Position numbers and translations under genes: made by a program. Below the pieces are notes generated by a model that searched no databases, was not told the DNA's origin, and worked only from the letters and a program-made list of their open reading frames with translations. This document shows positions 1 through 6,028 of a stretch of DNA of 7,784 nucleotides, one piece after another. The DNA lies in NCBI GenBank assembly GCA_021846485.1, contig JAJZWW010000142.1:1-7784 (forward strand), written 5' to 3'. This DNA comes from Actinomycetes bacterium. Its GTDB lineage: Bacteria > Actinomycetota > Acidimicrobiia > Acidimicrobiales > Palsa-688. Position 1 is the stretch's first letter. Each line of letters starts with the position of its first letter.

Positions 1-66
1 AGGCGCCCTGCGGCTGACCTACCTGCCGCCTCTGGTCTGTAGCGGAAGCCTCTCGCAACCGAACAT

Positions 67-909
67 GTGTGCGACTCGACCGACCCACGGGAACGGCGGA
101 AGAGCCTTTTGGACCCCGATGCCCCAGAGCGCCCCGATGGACGCCGGCGGCGCTGGTGGCTGTGGGTCGCCAAGGCATCTGATGCGACGATCTTTGTCGC
201 CGCCCCCTCCCGGGCGGCGAAGGTCCTCGAGGCTCTCCTCGGCTCGGCTGACGAGGCGACGTCTGGTGTCGTGTGCTCGGACATGTACGCCGCCTATGGC
301 TGTCTCGACCAGCTCCGCTTCACCCACGCCTGGTGCTGGGCTCACGTCAGGCGCCACATCATGCGAGCAGCAGCGTCGGTGGCCGCCCTCGGACCTTGGC
401 GCGACGCCTGGCTTGCAGACATCGCTGCTATGTACGCCGCCTGGCACGCCCGGCGGGCCGGGACCGACGACGGGAGCGCACTTTCCGCAGCGCTTGGAGC
501 CATGCGTGCCCGGCTCGACGCCCAGGTGACCGAGCCTGACCTGTTGGTCCCTCGGGCTCACAAGGTCATCACGATGATCGAGGGCCACTGGGACGGCCTG
601 GTCACCTTCGCCTCCCATGAAGAGATCGCCCCCGACAACAACGCGGCGGAGCGCGTCTTGCGCCCAGAGGTGCTGTTGCGCAAGAACTGTGGCGGCTCGG
701 GGGCACCTTGGGCGGCCGAGCTCGCAGCAAACGCCTTCTCGGTGATCGCTACCGCTTCGCAGTGGGACCTGAACCCGCTCAGCTACCTCCACGCCTACCT
801 CTCTGCGTGCGCTGAGGCGGGAGGCAAAGCCCCAGGTAGCATCGCCCGGTTCCTGCCGTGGTCTGCAGACGCGGAGGATCTCGTTTCCTGGCGGGCCCCG
901 CCACCATGA
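67..909 (+). pseudogene. IS66 family transposase, catalytic (C-terminal) half only
   Basis: This is the DDE transposase half of an IS66-family protein, which would cut and join DNA at the element ends. From the GTG at 67 the 280 residues show a WWLWV strand (30-34), the second catalytic Asp in VVCSDMYAAY (D72), the CWAH motif typical of IS66 (90-93), and the catalytic Glu in DNNAAERVLRP (E195) followed by RKN. The first catalytic Asp may be D3 in CDST, but that stretch has drifted from the usual DET motif. IS66 transposases are normally about 450-550 aa. The N-terminal HTH and zinc-binding parts are missing, and an in-frame TAG sits at 40-42. No ribosome site precedes 67. The stop overlaps the ATG of the next ORF (ATGA, 906-909). 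It is probably an inactive remnant, though the coding frame over the catalytic core is undamaged. Confidence 0.82.
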
Positions 910-1103
910 CGCAGCGCTACGTCGGCCGGGAGCTCACCGACGCCGACATCGAGATGGTCTGCTCCATCTGCGCCGATCCCGCCTATCCGACCCGGGCCGC
1001 TATCGCCCGGGAGCTCTGTCGCGGGTGCCGGTCAGGGCCCAGCGGCACCTACTTGGACGGCCGAAGGCCGAGAACTGCGTGCTGGCACGGCCGAAGTTGG
1101 TAA
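906..1103 (+). pseudogene. Fragment resembling the N-terminus of a DUF4338 (DruA-like) protein
   Basis: This is a 65-codon ORF whose ATG overlaps the transposase stop by four bases. Its first ~38 residues (YVGRELTDADIEMVCSICAD, then PTRAAIARELC) look like the opening helix-turn-helix-like region of DUF4338 proteins. That family is found next to transposases and, as DruA, in the Druantia phage-defence system. After the Cys at about 1016-1018 the resemblance stops, and the tail (RGCRSGPSGTYL...) is low-complexity and arginine-rich. It runs into the inverted repeat at 1043-1123. Full DUF4338 proteins are around 300 aa or more, so this is a truncated remnant, probably cut by a deletion. The family call rests on a short stretch remembered from the family. 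A defence role should not be inferred. Confidence 0.5.
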
Positions 1104-1123
1104 CGCCGTCCAAGTAGTTGCCG
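1043..1123. repeat. 19-bp inverted repeat with 43-nt loop
   Basis: Arms at 1043-1061 and 1105-1123 are reverse complements with a single mismatch (core: CTACTTGGACGGC against GCCGTCCAAGTAG). Within the loop a 10-bp direct repeat, ACGGCCGAAG, occurs at 1057-1066 and 1087-1096. A small hairpin (CGGCC-GAA-GGCCG) lies at 1058-1070. It spans the end of the DUF4338-like fragment. Possible roles are a subterminal end of the mobile element, a miniature palindromic element, or a transcription barrier in front of the sulfur operon. There is no T-tract, so a classic intrinsic terminator is not supported. Confidence 0.7.
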
Positions 1124-1203
1124 GAAGGGTCCTTACTGGTGGCCTACTGGCCGACTACGACTCGACAGGTGGAACAAACAAGTGCCGGAGGCCGTTTCCC
1201 ACG

Positions 1204-1220
1204 GTACCCTGGGGGGTATC
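1204..1220. promoter_or_regulatory. Candidate CsoR-family operator upstream of the sulfur operon
   Basis: The site TACCCTGGGGGGTA (1205-1218) is an imperfect palindrome with TACCC and GGGTA half-sites around a G-rich centre. It lies about 30 bp before the rhodanese start. It shares half-sites and centre with the perfect palindrome at 4304-4320 in front of the CsoR-family gene, but is one base shorter. GC-rich TACCC/GGGTA palindromes are known targets of CsoR-family repressors. No convincing -35/-10 pair could be assigned around it. Confidence 0.6.
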
Positions 1221-1251
1221 AAGGTGGAGAGAGAGAGGAGGTTGGGGTCTT

Positions 1252-1578
1252 GTGGCAAGAGAAACCGATGTCGGTGCCCTGGCGGCCGCCCGGGCGGACG
1301 GCGCAGTGGTGGTCGACGTACGAGGATCGGAGGACTACGTCGTCGGTCACGTCCCGGGTGCTCGGCTGATCCCGCTCGCAGACCTCCCCGGCCGTGCTGG
1401 TGAGCTACCCCGCCGTGGCCGGGTGTACGTGGTGTGCGCCAGCGGGAGCCGTTCGGCGGTCGCCGCGGATTGGCTGGCGAACGCCGGGTTCGATGCGGTA
1501 TCGGTGTCCGGCGGCACTGACGCGTGGCGCAGTGCCGGCTTCCCGCTGGTGAGCGGACCGAGGGAGGTGGCGGGATGA
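1252..1578 (+). CDS. Single-domain rhodanese sulfurtransferase
   Basis: A 108-aa cytoplasmic rhodanese that would carry sulfane sulfur as a persulfide on its active-site cysteine. The opening strand/helix (VVVDVRGSEDYVVGHVPGA, 19-37) and the active-site loop CASGSR (Cys62 to Arg67) are intact. The ending GGTDAWRSAGFPL is typical of the fold. No signal peptide is present. The GTG start is supported by GGAGG at 1237-1241, ten bases upstream. It is the first gene after the operator at 1204-1220, and its TGA overlaps the ATG of the next gene (ATGA, 1575-1578), so the two are probably translationally coupled. Next to a persulfide dioxygenase-type fusion its likely job is to make or relay persulfide between thiosulfate, low-molecular-weight thiols and the fusion enzyme. 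The exact donor cannot be read from the sequence. Confidence 0.93.
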   Translation: MARETDVGALAAARADGAVVVDVRGSEDYVVGHVPGARLIPLADLPGRAGELPRRGRVYVVCASGSRSAVAADWLANAGFDAVSVSGGTDAWRSAGFPLVSGPREVAG

Positions 1579-2978
1579 GCGAGCGCCCGGCGGCCGCGAT
1601 CCCGGGCTTGCAGGTGGTCGCGATCGACACCCCGTCGCTCGGGGATCGCAGTTACCTGGTTGCCGACGGTGGTGTTGCGGTGGTCGTCGACCCGCAGCGG
1701 GATCTCGACAGGGTCCTGGCCCTCGCCGACGAGCTCGGGGTGCGGATCACCCATGTGGCCGAGACGCACCTGCACAATGACTACGTGACCGGTGGCTTCG
1801 CGCTCGCCCGGGCGACCGGGGCCGGCTATCTCGTGCCGGCCAGAGCGGAGGTGGCTTTCGAGCGCCTGGCGGTCGGGGACGGGGACGTCGTCGAGGTCGG
1901 CCATCGGCTGGCCGTGCAGGTCGTGGCCACCCCGGGTCACACGTTCCATCACGTCGCGTACCTGCTGGTCGTCGACGGGAGGCGGGTGGGTGCGTTGACC
2001 GGCGGCTCGCTGCTGTACGGATCGGTCGGGCGCACCGACCTGGTCGCCGCTGATCGCACCCGCGAGCTGACCCACGCCCAGTACGCGTCGGTGCGGAAGC
2101 TGGCCGAGATGCTTCCGGCCGAAGCGTCGGTGTACCCGACCCACGGGTTCGGGAGCTTCTGCTCGGCCACCCGAGCGCAAGTCGGCGGGTCCACCACCAT
2201 TGGTGGCGAGGCACGGGCCAACCCGGCGCTCACCTGGGACGAGGAGCGCTTCGTCACCGAGCTGCTGGCCGGGCTCGACGACTACCCCGCCTACTACGCC
2301 CACATGGGCGAGCTCAACGCCTCCGGCCCGTCCGCTCCCGATCTGACCCCACCGCGGCCCGTCGATCCCAGCGAGCTGCGCCGTAGGATCGATGCCGGCG
2401 AGTGGGTGGTGGACCTGCGGGCACGACGAGCGTTCGCCGCCGGCCACCTACCCGGTGCCGTCAACTTCGGGATGGACGGGAACCTGGCCACCTACCTGGG
2501 CTGGCTGATGCCTTGGGGGTCGCCACTGATCCTGCTCGGCGACTCGCCCGAGCAGGTCCACGACGCGCAGGTCGAGCTCACCCGGATCGGAGTCGACCGG
2601 CCCACCGGCGCAGCGACCGGGTCGCCGGCGCAATGGTCCGGCGGTGGTGGGTTGTCCACCTTCGCCACCGCTTCGTTCGCCGAGCTCGCCGTCGCCCGCC
2701 GTGAGCCCGATGTCGTGGTCCTCGACGTCCGTCGTGACCGCGAGTGGGAGGAGTCGCACATCAAAGGAGCGGTCCACATCCCGCTGCACCAACTCCGCGG
2801 CCGCATCGGGGAGATCCCCGACGGGGAGCTGTGGGTGCACTGCGCCGGCGGGTACCGTGCCTCGATAGCGGCGTCGATCCTCGACGCCGCCGGTCGCCGG
2901 GTGGTCGCCGTCGACGACGAATACCAGTCCAGCGCCGTCCTCGTTGGGCCGGCGACTACCCGCGGGGAGGACCGGTGA
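1575..2978 (+). CDS. MBL-fold persulfide dioxygenase-like / tandem rhodanese fusion (CstB-like)
   Basis: A 467-aa three-domain enzyme. Residues ~10-250 are a metallo-beta-lactamase domain of the ETHE1/persulfide dioxygenase type, with ETHLHNDY (H65, H67, D69), PGHT (H122) and PTHG (H190). Residues ~265-345 are a rhodanese-like domain (VVDLRARRAFAAGHLPGAVNF) whose active-site loop reads LLGDSPEQ with no cysteine, so it should be inactive. Residues ~365-455 are a second rhodanese with a proper loop HCAGGYR (Cys423). This order matches S. aureus CstB, which oxidises persulfides to sulfite/thiosulfate. One oddity is the TGD motif that supplies the Asp iron ligand in ETHE1: here it reads TGGSLLYGSVGRTDL, with Gly144 in the Asp position. 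The ATG at 1575 has GGAGG at 1563-1567. The TGA overlaps the next gene's GTG. Persulfide oxidation is the best call, but altered metal chemistry is possible. Confidence 0.9.
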   Translation: MSERPAAAIPGLQVVAIDTPSLGDRSYLVADGGVAVVVDPQRDLDRVLALADELGVRITHVAETHLHNDYVTGGFALARATGAGYLVPARAEVAFERLAVGDGDVVEVGHRLAVQVVATPGHTFHHVAYLLVVDGRRVGALTGGSLLYGSVGRTDLVAADRTRELTHAQYASVRKLAEMLPAEASVYPTHGFGSFCSATRAQVGGSTTIGGEARANPALTWDEERFVTELLAGLDDYPAYYAHMGELNASGPSAPDLTPPRPVDPSELRRRIDAGEWVVDLRARRAFAAGHLPGAVNFGMDGNLATYLGWLMPWGSPLILLGDSPEQVHDAQVELTRIGVDRPTGAATGSPAQWSGGGGLSTFATASFAELAVARREPDVVVLDVRRDREWEESHIKGAVHIPLHQLRGRIGEIPDGELWVHCAGGYRASIAASILDAAGRRVVAVDDEYQSSAVLVGPATTRGEDR

Positions 2979-3802
2979 GGAGGGCTCGCAGAGCCGGCCC
3001 CGAAGGGCCCGCGACCGCTGTCGTGGCGCCCGCGGGCAGCGCTGAGCGCGACCCGGCGTGGCCCTCGGAGCTCGCCGACCAGCTGCGCGGCGTGACCGAG
3101 CTGCTGGCGGTCGTCGCCCATCCCGACGACGAGAGCTTCGGCCTCGGCGCGCTTCTCTCGGCGCTGGCCTCCACCGGGCGGCGGGTGCGGGTGCTGTGCC
3201 TCACCCACGGCGAAGCCAGCACCCTCGGCGCTTCGGGAGCCCTGGGCGAGGTCCGTGCCTCGGAGCTGGAGTGCGCAGCTCGCCGGCTCGGGGTCGCCGG
3301 CGCCACCCTCGACGACTGGCCCGACGGCGAGCTCGCCCGGGCGGACCCGAGCCTCCTGGCACGGCGCATCGCGGACCACGCGGCGGGCGCCGGCGCGATC
3401 GTGGTCTTCGAGCCGAGCGGCGTGACCGGCCACCCCGACCACCAGGTGGCCAGCCGCCTCGCCACCGCCGTGGCCGGCGAGCTCGGCCTGGCGACGATCG
3501 AGTGGGGCGTCCCGGGAGCCGTAGCCGCGCGGCTGCGCGAAGAGCTCGGGGTCACCCTCTCCGCTCTGGAGGAGGAGGCCGGCGGTGTGCTGGCCGTCCC
3601 GGTGGACCGGTCCCGGCAGTGGGCGGCGATCGGCTGCCACGTCAGCCAGCAGCCGGACAACCCGCTCCTGGCCCGCCGCTTGGAGCTCACCGGTCCCGAG
3701 GAGTGGATCCGGCTGCGACCCGCCCCCTTCGAACGGCGCCGCACGCGGCCACCGGGCAACCCGTCCGACATCGACCACGAGCGGCTGGACGCTCGCTCGT
3801 AG
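2975..3802 (+). CDS. PIG-L/LmbE family deacetylase (MshB/Mca-like)
   Basis: A 275-aa zinc-dependent N-acetylglucosamine-type deacetylase-fold protein. The family signature AHPDDE is at 48-53 (H49, D52 as metal ligands, D51 as likely catalytic base). The second metal motif GHPDHQ is at 152-157 (H156 as third ligand). The ending HVSQQPDNP fits the family. Known actinobacterial members include MshB (mycothiol biosynthesis) and Mca (mycothiol S-conjugate amidase). The start is taken as GTG 2975, overlapping the preceding stop (GTGA) with GGAGG at 2966-2970. This gives a ~40-residue Ala/Arg/Pro-rich leader before the fold, and a later GTG at 3023 is possible but lacks a ribosome site. Co-transcription with a persulfide oxidase suggests that it produces or recycles the thiol carrying the persulfide, but the substrate is inferred from context only. 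LmbE enzymes also act on many unrelated sugars. Confidence 0.88.
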   Translation: MRRARRAGPEGPATAVVAPAGSAERDPAWPSELADQLRGVTELLAVVAHPDDESFGLGALLSALASTGRRVRVLCLTHGEASTLGASGALGEVRASELECAARRLGVAGATLDDWPDGELARADPSLLARRIADHAAGAGAIVVFEPSGVTGHPDHQVASRLATAVAGELGLATIEWGVPGAVAARLREELGVTLSALEEEAGGVLAVPVDRSRQWAAIGCHVSQQPDNPLLARRLELTGPEEWIRLRPAPFERRRTRPPGNPSDIDHERLDARS

Positions 3803-3817
3803 AAGGAGGAACAACTC

Positions 3818-4228
3818 ATGGGCTATGCGAAGACGATCAGGCTCGAGGCGACCTACGACGAGGCCGTCCCCAAGGTGAAAGAGGCGCTCGCCGCGAAGGG
3901 GTTCGGGACCCTGACCGAGATCGACGTGCGCGCCACGATGCACGAGAAGCTCGGTGTCGACATGGAGCCGTACCTGATAATCGGTGCCTGCAACCCCGGC
4001 CTGGCCCACCGGGCGCTCGACGCCGAACGGGAGATCGGCCTGCTGCTGCCCTGCAACGTGGTGGTCCGCCAGGCCGGCCGCGGGGTGATCGTCGACGCCC
4101 TCGACCCTTCGATCATGGCCAGCGTGCCGGGCAACGACGACCTGGTGCCCGTCGCGGAGGAAGCCAGTCGCCTCCTCGACCAGGTACTGGAGCAGCTGGC
4201 CTCCGGCTCCCCCACAGCCTCCGGGTGA
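3818..4228 (+). CDS. DUF302 domain protein
   Basis: A 136-aa soluble protein with the DUF302 fold. Visible hallmarks are the N-terminal strand/helix (KTIRLEATYDEAVPKVKEAL), GFGTLTEIDV, the signature GACNPGLAHRAL (Cys58) and the core EIGLLLPCNVVVR (Cys79). The function of DUF302 is not established. Members are small dimeric proteins often found near sulfur-metabolism genes, and the two conserved cysteines suggest thiol, heme or metal contact. It starts 15 bases after the deacetylase stop, with a very strong ribosome site AAGGAGGA (3803-3810), the best in the window. It may therefore be made in larger amounts than its operon partners. A GC palindrome follows its stop, and the csoR operator lies about 75 bp further on. 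Confidence 0.92.
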   Translation: MGYAKTIRLEATYDEAVPKVKEALAAKGFGTLTEIDVRATMHEKLGVDMEPYLIIGACNPGLAHRALDAEREIGLLLPCNVVVRQAGRGVIVDALDPSIMASVPGNDDLVPVAEEASRLLDQVLEQLASGSPTASG

Positions 4229-4242
4229 CCGCCGCGGCGGTC
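4227..4242. other. 16-bp perfect GC palindrome at the DUF302 stop
   Basis: GACCGCCGCGGCGGTC is self-complementary and overlaps the last two bases of the DUF302 stop codon. In RNA it could form a tight hairpin at the end of the four-gene operon. No U-tract follows, so it may act as a 3'-end stabiliser or a factor-dependent stop rather than an intrinsic terminator. Confidence 0.4.
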
Positions 4243-4267
4243 GCCGGTCCTGGAGCCGTCGCAACTG

Positions 4268-4291
4268 CGGTCCCGAGCCCAACCGGGACCG
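4268..4291 (+). terminator. Candidate hairpin between the two operons
   Basis: CGGTCCCG (4268-4275) pairs with CGGGACCG (4284-4291) over an 8-base loop, giving an 8-bp GC-rich stem. It lies 40 bp after the DUF302 stop and 12 bp before the csoR operator. No T-run follows, so termination is plausible but unproven. It could equally be part of the csoR leader or promoter. Confidence 0.35.
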
Positions 4292-4303
4292 GGCGCGGTA
4301 CTA

Positions 4304-4320
4304 CTACCCCCTGGGGGTAG
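4304..4320. promoter_or_regulatory. Candidate CsoR operator, perfect 17-bp palindrome
   Basis: CTACCCCCTGGGGGTAG is perfectly symmetrical: 8-bp arms around a single central T. It sits 22 bp before the CsoR-family start codon, and its G-tract palindromic form is what CsoR-family repressors bind. Its position argues for autoregulation. The partial match at 1204-1220 in front of the rhodanese suggests shared control. The promoter itself is presumably overlapping, but no clear -35/-10 could be assigned. Confidence 0.75.
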
Positions 4321-4342
4321 GCTGGCCACGGAGGTGGTGACC

Positions 4343-4627
4343 GTGACCGTCGGCTACAGCGACAACAAAAAGGCGGTGCTCCAGCGCCTCGGTCGCATCG
4401 AGGGCCAGGTGCGGGGCCTGACCCGTATGGTCGAGCGCGACGCGTACTGCATCGACGTCCTCACCCAGGTCTCCGCCGTGACCCGGGCGCTGCAGGCGGT
4501 CGCGCTGGAGCTGCTCGGCACCCACCTCGAGTACTGCGTGAGCGACGCGATCACCGCCGGCGGCCCGGACGCCGCCGGCAAGGTGGCCGAGGCCCGGGCC
4601 GCCATCGAGCGACTGGTGCGCTCATGA
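4343..4627 (+). CDS. csoR: CsoR-family metal/thiol-sensing repressor
   Basis: A 94-aa all-helical DUF156 repressor that binds DNA in its apo form and is released by ligand. From the GTG at 4343 the ligand residues fall at Cys36, His61 and Cys65 (YCIDVLTQ and GTHLEYC), the same numbering as the Cu(I) triad of Mycobacterium tuberculosis CsoR, with the second-shell Tyr35 also present. Persulfide-sensing CstR proteins lack the His, so a copper-sensor reading is favoured, although the neighbours are persulfide genes. The start was chosen because GGAGG at 4330-4334 lies eight bases before 4343. The GTGs at 4334 and 4337 overlap or crowd that site. The conserved core (RLGRIEGQVRGLTRMV, 15-30) supplies the DNA-binding arginines. 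The TGA overlaps the following small ORF (ATGA). Confidence 0.9.
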   Translation: MTVGYSDNKKAVLQRLGRIEGQVRGLTRMVERDAYCIDVLTQVSAVTRALQAVALELLGTHLEYCVSDAITAGGPDAAGKVAEARAAIERLVRS

Positions 4628-4800
4628 GCGTCGACCCAGGCGTCGAGGAGACCTGCGGGTCGGGGCTGGTCGGGATCCCTCCGTGGGATACCCCTTCGTG
4701 CGGCACCGGCCCGGTCGGCCGGCTCGTCTGGACCCTGCGCGAGCTGGCGGGGCTCGCCGGCCGGACCAGGGAGCGGGGAGGCAGCGGACGTGCACGCTGA
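4624..4800 (+). CDS. Small unknown ORF (58 aa) between csoR and the permease
   Basis: ATG 4624 overlaps the csoR stop (ATGA), and the frame stays open for 58 codons to TGA 4798-4800, running 11 bases into the permease gene. The product has two cysteines (EETCGSG and TPSCGTG, residues 11 and 26), a hydrophobic, possibly amphipathic helix (VGRLVWTLRELAGLAG, ~31-46) and a basic tail. No family is recognised. Coupled overlaps at both ends suggest that it is translated and helps to start the permease. It could be a small copper or thiol-binding peptide, a membrane-associated helper, or simply a coupling leader. It has no independent ribosome site, so re-initiation would be needed. Confidence 0.45.
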   Translation: MSVDPGVEETCGSGLVGIPPWDTPSCGTGPVGRLVWTLRELAGLAGRTRERGGSGRAR

Positions 4801-6028
4801 GCTGCTCGCAGTGACCGTTCTCGGTGCGCTCGGTGACGTCGGCCGCAGCCTCCGCGAGGGCCTCTACATGTTCTGGGACACCCTCTGGGCGCTGGTGTTG
4901 GGCTTCGGGTTGTCCGGGGCGGTCCAGGCGTTCGTCTCCCGCGCCGCCATGCAGCGCCGGCTCGGTGACCACCGGCCAGCCACCGTGGTCCGGGCTTCTT
5001 TTTACGGGATGGTCTCGTCGTCGTGCTCGTACGCGGCTTCGGCCATGGCCCGGTCGCTGTTCGCTCGCGGCGCCGACTTCCTCGCGGCGATGGTGTTCAT
5101 GTTCGCCTCGACCAACCTGGTGGTCGAGCTCGGCCTCGTCCTGGCGGTGCTCATCGGCTGGCAGTTCGTCGTCGCCGAGTTCATCGGCGGGGCCATCATG
5201 ATCGCCCTCCTGGTCGTTGTCGGCGGCTTGTGGTTGCGCGGCCGGGCGGTGAGCCGCGCCCGCCAGCGGGTGGCCGAGGGGTCCGGCGACGGAGACCAGC
5301 ACGGGACCGACTCCGCCCTCGAGCGCGAGGGCTGGCGCCGGCGGGTCCGCACCGCGTCCGGCTGGGCCGACGCGGCGGGCTACACGATGAGCGACCTGAC
5401 CATGCTGCGCAAGGAGATGGCCGCCGGGTTCGTCATCGCCGGCTTCCTCGCGACCCTGGTCCCCAACTGGCTGTGGGGCGACGTGTTCATCCGTGGGCAC
5501 GGCGCCTGGACCAGTCTCGAGAACGTTGTCGTCGGACCGCTGGTGGCCCTGCTCAGCTTCGTGTGCTCGGTCGGCAACGTCCCCCTCGCTGCCGCCCTGT
5601 GGAAGGGGGGCATCACCTTCGGCGGGGTCGTCGCCTTCGTCTTCGCCGACCTCATCGCTTTCCCCCTGGTGCTCGTGTACCGCAAGCAGTACGGCGGGCG
5701 GATGGCGGCGCGCCTGCTGGTCGTGTTCTGGGCGGTGATGTCGGCCGCCGGGCTCGCCACCGAGTACCTGTTCCGGGCCCTCGGCTGGGTGCCCTCCTCG
5801 CGCCCCGCGGTCGTCGCCCGGGACAGCTTCGGGCTCGACTACACCACGATCCTGGACCTCGTCGCCCTAGCGGTCTTCGCCGCGCTGTACCTGCTCTACC
5901 GCAACCGGGAGCGCCTGGGTGGCGGTGCCGGCTACGCCAAGGACCCGGTGTGCGGTATGCAGGTCGAGGTAGCCCACGCCCCGGCGAGCACCACCCACCA
6001 GGGACGACGGGTCCACTTCTGCTCCTAG
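4790..6028 (+). CDS. DUF318/ArsP_1-type permease with C-terminal YHS domain, ending at an in-frame TAG
   Basis: A 412-aa inner-membrane permease with roughly eight hydrophobic segments (about 30-50, 96-118, 119-147, 211-227, 246-266, 272-297, 305-327, 352-371). A charged cytoplasmic loop separates the two halves (~150-205). Each half carries a family-typical Cys/Ser motif in the membrane: SSSCSYAA (Cys79) and FVCSVGNVPLAAALW (Cys259). After the last helix a YHS metal-binding domain begins (AKDPVCGMQVEV, Cys388; HFCS, Cys411). It is cut by TAG at 6026-6028 exactly inside its second cysteine pair. The GTG 4790 start has GGAGG at 4777-4781. Relatives transport arsenicals, or their substrate is unknown. 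With CsoR upstream the cargo may be copper or another soft metal, or a sulfur product such as sulfite. The sequence does not decide this. Confidence 0.85.
   Translation: MHAELLAVTVLGALGDVGRSLREGLYMFWDTLWALVLGFGLSGAVQAFVSRAAMQRRLGDHRPATVVRASFYGMVSSSCSYAASAMARSLFARGADFLAAMVFMFASTNLVVELGLVLAVLIGWQFVVAEFIGGAIMIALLVVVGGLWLRGRAVSRARQRVAEGSGDGDQHGTDSALEREGWRRRVRTASGWADAAGYTMSDLTMLRKEMAAGFVIAGFLATLVPNWLWGDVFIRGHGAWTSLENVVVGPLVALLSFVCSVGNVPLAAALWKGGITFGGVVAFVFADLIAFPLVLVYRKQYGGRMAARLLVVFWAVMSAAGLATEYLFRALGWVPSSRPAVVARDSFGLDYTTILDLVALAVFAALYLLYRNRERLGGGAGYAKDPVCGMQVEVAHAPASTTHQGRRVHFCS

Larger units (their letters stand above)
1..1123. mobile_element. Degenerate IS66-type element remnant (right part)
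   Basis: The left end of the window holds a 5'-truncated IS66 transposase, an overlapping DUF4338-like fragment and a short inverted repeat. All lie directly upstream of the sulfur operon. The open frame of the transposase is closed upstream by a TAG at 40-42, and no N-terminal helix-turn-helix or zinc-finger part is visible in the first 66 bases. The element is therefore probably broken, or only its right part is intact. Neither true terminal inverted repeats nor a target-site duplication could be assigned, so both outer boundaries are approximate. Confidence 0.5.

Noticed and set aside
906..1103. Druantia anti-phage defence gene (druA)
   Set aside because: Only a short N-terminal DUF4338-like fragment is present, beside a transposase, with no other Druantia genes; it is a mobile-element remnant.
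2492..4282. Very long minus-strand open frame (596 codons) opposite the CstB-like, deacetylase and DUF302 genes
   Set aside because: It is a GC-rich antisense shadow: no motif, Arg/Gly/His-rich, and it covers three well-recognised plus-strand genes.
3058..4320. 420-codon plus-strand frame overlapping deacetylase and DUF302
   Set aside because: Its product is almost entirely Arg/Gly/Ala/Pro without domains; the recognised genes use other frames.
4685..4699. Possible third CsoR operator (GGGATACCCC) inside the small ORF
   Set aside because: Only one half-site matches; there is no opposing GGGTA at proper spacing.
6026..6028. TAG as a pyrrolysine codon
   Set aside because: No pyl gene or Pyl insertion context is visible, and YHS domains have no known need for it; nonsense change, read-through or read error are simpler.
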